A stretch of 7,103 bases of DNA, taken from Planctomycetaceae bacterium (lineage in GTDB: Bacteria; Planctomycetota; Planctomycetia; Pirellulales; Thermoguttaceae). Positions 6,685-7,103 of this stretch are shown here, piece by piece; within the stretch, counting starts at the first letter, position 1, and each line of letters opens with the position of its first letter. The position numbers and the translations under genes were made by a program. The notes under the pieces are model-generated. The model made no database searches. It had not been told where the DNA came from and worked only from the letters and a program-made list of their open reading frames with translations. The stretch covers positions 1 to 7,103 of the forward strand of contig JAIRLW010000097.1 in NCBI GenBank assembly GCA_031259095.1. Reading direction: 5' to 3'.

Positions 6685-6788
6685 TATACCGTTTTCCTTT
6701 TAAAAACCTGTTTTATGTTTTCGTTTAACTCCGCAATTTAAGATGTTTTTACAGTTCAAAAACCGGTTTTTAAAGTGAAAACGGTATA
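6685..6788 (+). mobile_element. 104-bp MITE-like element, full copy 3
   Basis: This copy has the same length, orientation and ends as the copy at 2682, with 4 differences in 104 bases. Its terminal arms pair over 27 of the outer 30 positions. One of the four differences creates a perfect palindrome AAAAACCGGTTTTT (6758-6771) that is interrupted in the other copy. It starts 48 bp after the SDR stop, much as copy 1 starts 43 bp after the glycosyltransferase stop. The ends are again compatible with insertion at TA. Confidence 0.88.
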
Positions 6789-6842
6789 CACTTTCCTAAA
6801 ATAACAAACTACTTTTTGAAATATTTTTTGTTTTTTACATTA

Positions 6843-6856
6843 GCCCCGATAGGGGC
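6843..6856. repeat. GC-rich hairpin GCCCC-GATA-GGGGC
   Basis: A perfect 5-bp GC stem with a 4-base loop stands out in AT-rich surroundings. It is followed by a looser pair, GCCC (6878-6881) with GGGC (6892-6895). Together with the hairpin at 6985 it frames the heptamer palindrome, like the ends of REP-type intergenic repeats. The downstream ATTTTTTA gives it only a weak terminator look. Confidence 0.5.
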
Positions 6857-6902
6857 GTCAAGATTTTTTACTGAATAGCCCACCCCAACAAGGGCAACGG
6901 AA

Positions 6903-6977
6903 TAGTTGATAGTGGAGAGTTACGCAAGCGGAATTTTTACTATCCACTATCCACTATCCACTTTCAACTATCAACTA
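6903..6977. repeat. Palindrome built from ACTATCC heptamers
   Basis: TAGTTGATAGT (6903-6913) and ACTATCAACTA (6967-6977) are perfect 11-bp inverted repeats, extendable to 16 of 19 positions. The right side is a tandem of 7-base units: ACTATCC three times (6939-6959), then ACTTTCA (6960-6966) and ACTATCA (6967-6973). The left arm, read on the other strand, is made of the same unit. Heptanucleotide tandem repeats of this kind resemble STRR sequences known from cyanobacteria. Confidence 0.75.
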
Positions 6978-6984
6978 CTATATC

Positions 6985-6997
6985 GCCCTTTCAGGGC
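6985..6997. repeat. Small hairpin GCCCT-TTC-AGGGC
   Basis: A perfect 5-bp stem with a 3-base loop, the right-hand counterpart of the hairpin at 6843. It lies directly after the heptamer palindrome and is followed by an AT-rich stretch. Confidence 0.5.
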
Positions 6998-7087
6998 AAT
7001 ACAATTTTTGCGTGAAAAACAGGAATCATTTGGGGACTCTTTATATCGGAAAGCAAACAGACCAAAAAAATAAAAATACTTAAAAAT

Positions 7088-7093
7088 AAGGAG
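7088..7093 (+). promoter_or_regulatory. Shine-Dalgarno sequence for a gene starting just past the edge
   Basis: AAGGAG is a strong anti-16S match and stands ten bases before the window end. A start codon at or just after the next base would be well spaced. It is the only strong Shine-Dalgarno in a start-like position here; the other genes lack one. The gene itself is not visible. Confidence 0.45.
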
Positions 7094-7103
7094 ATTAAAC
7101 TAC

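Larger units (their letters stand above)
6637..7103. other. 467-bp non-coding region rich in repeats
   Basis: No gene is visible after the SDR stop. The region contains a full MITE copy (6685-6788), two small GC-rich hairpins (6843-6856 and 6985-6997) framing a heptamer-based palindrome, and a Shine-Dalgarno-like site at the right edge. No standard rho-independent terminator for the SDR gene was found before the MITE. Confidence 0.7.

Noticed and set aside
6939..6973. Tandem ACTATCC units considered as a CRISPR array
   Set aside because: Units are 7 bases with no spacers and no cas genes nearby; it is a simple tandem repeat within a palindrome.

Overview
The window looks like chromosomal DNA of an AT-rich bacterium. 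The first two genes point to Planctomycetota: a DUF1573-like export protein followed closely by a GT39-like membrane glycosyltransferase with the NPPL, SLAYFNELSGG and DWGQDL signatures I associate with planctomycete members. Start sites mostly lack a Shine-Dalgarno sequence, which fits but proves nothing. This assignment is from recall of family patterns, not from a search.

Layout from left to right: the 3' part of a DUF1573-like gene (1-672, +), then 17 bp later a complete 588-aa GT39-type glycosyltransferase (690-2456, +), probably one operon. Next comes a decayed, repeat-rich stretch (2457-3334). It carries a half copy and a full copy of a 104-bp MITE-like element, an 88-codon remnant of a lysylphosphatidylglycerol-synthase/flippase-type membrane protein (2833-3099), and a nested inverted-repeat element (about 3056-3266) lying at the point where the remnant loses family similarity. 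The nucleotide excision repair gene uvrB follows on the minus strand (3335-5386). A 488-bp divergent intergenic region holds two unrelated dyad-symmetric elements and a good sigma-70-like promoter. A classical short-chain dehydrogenase/reductase follows (5875-6636, +). The window ends with a 467-bp non-coding tail holding a second full copy of the 104-bp MITE, GC-rich hairpins, a heptamer-based palindrome, and a Shine-Dalgarno sequence that probably serves a gene starting just past the edge.

The glycosyltransferase pair, uvrB and the SDR have no obvious shared pathway. The most notable content is between the genes: every gap longer than 200 bp contains at least one inverted-repeat element, and at least five different kinds are present. 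I see no defence system, CRISPR array, tRNA, rRNA or new gene system. The best leads are the MITE family, a helically phased decamer palindrome upstream of the SDR, the heptamer palindrome near the right end, and a UvrB in which the second arginine of helicase motif VI is serine.
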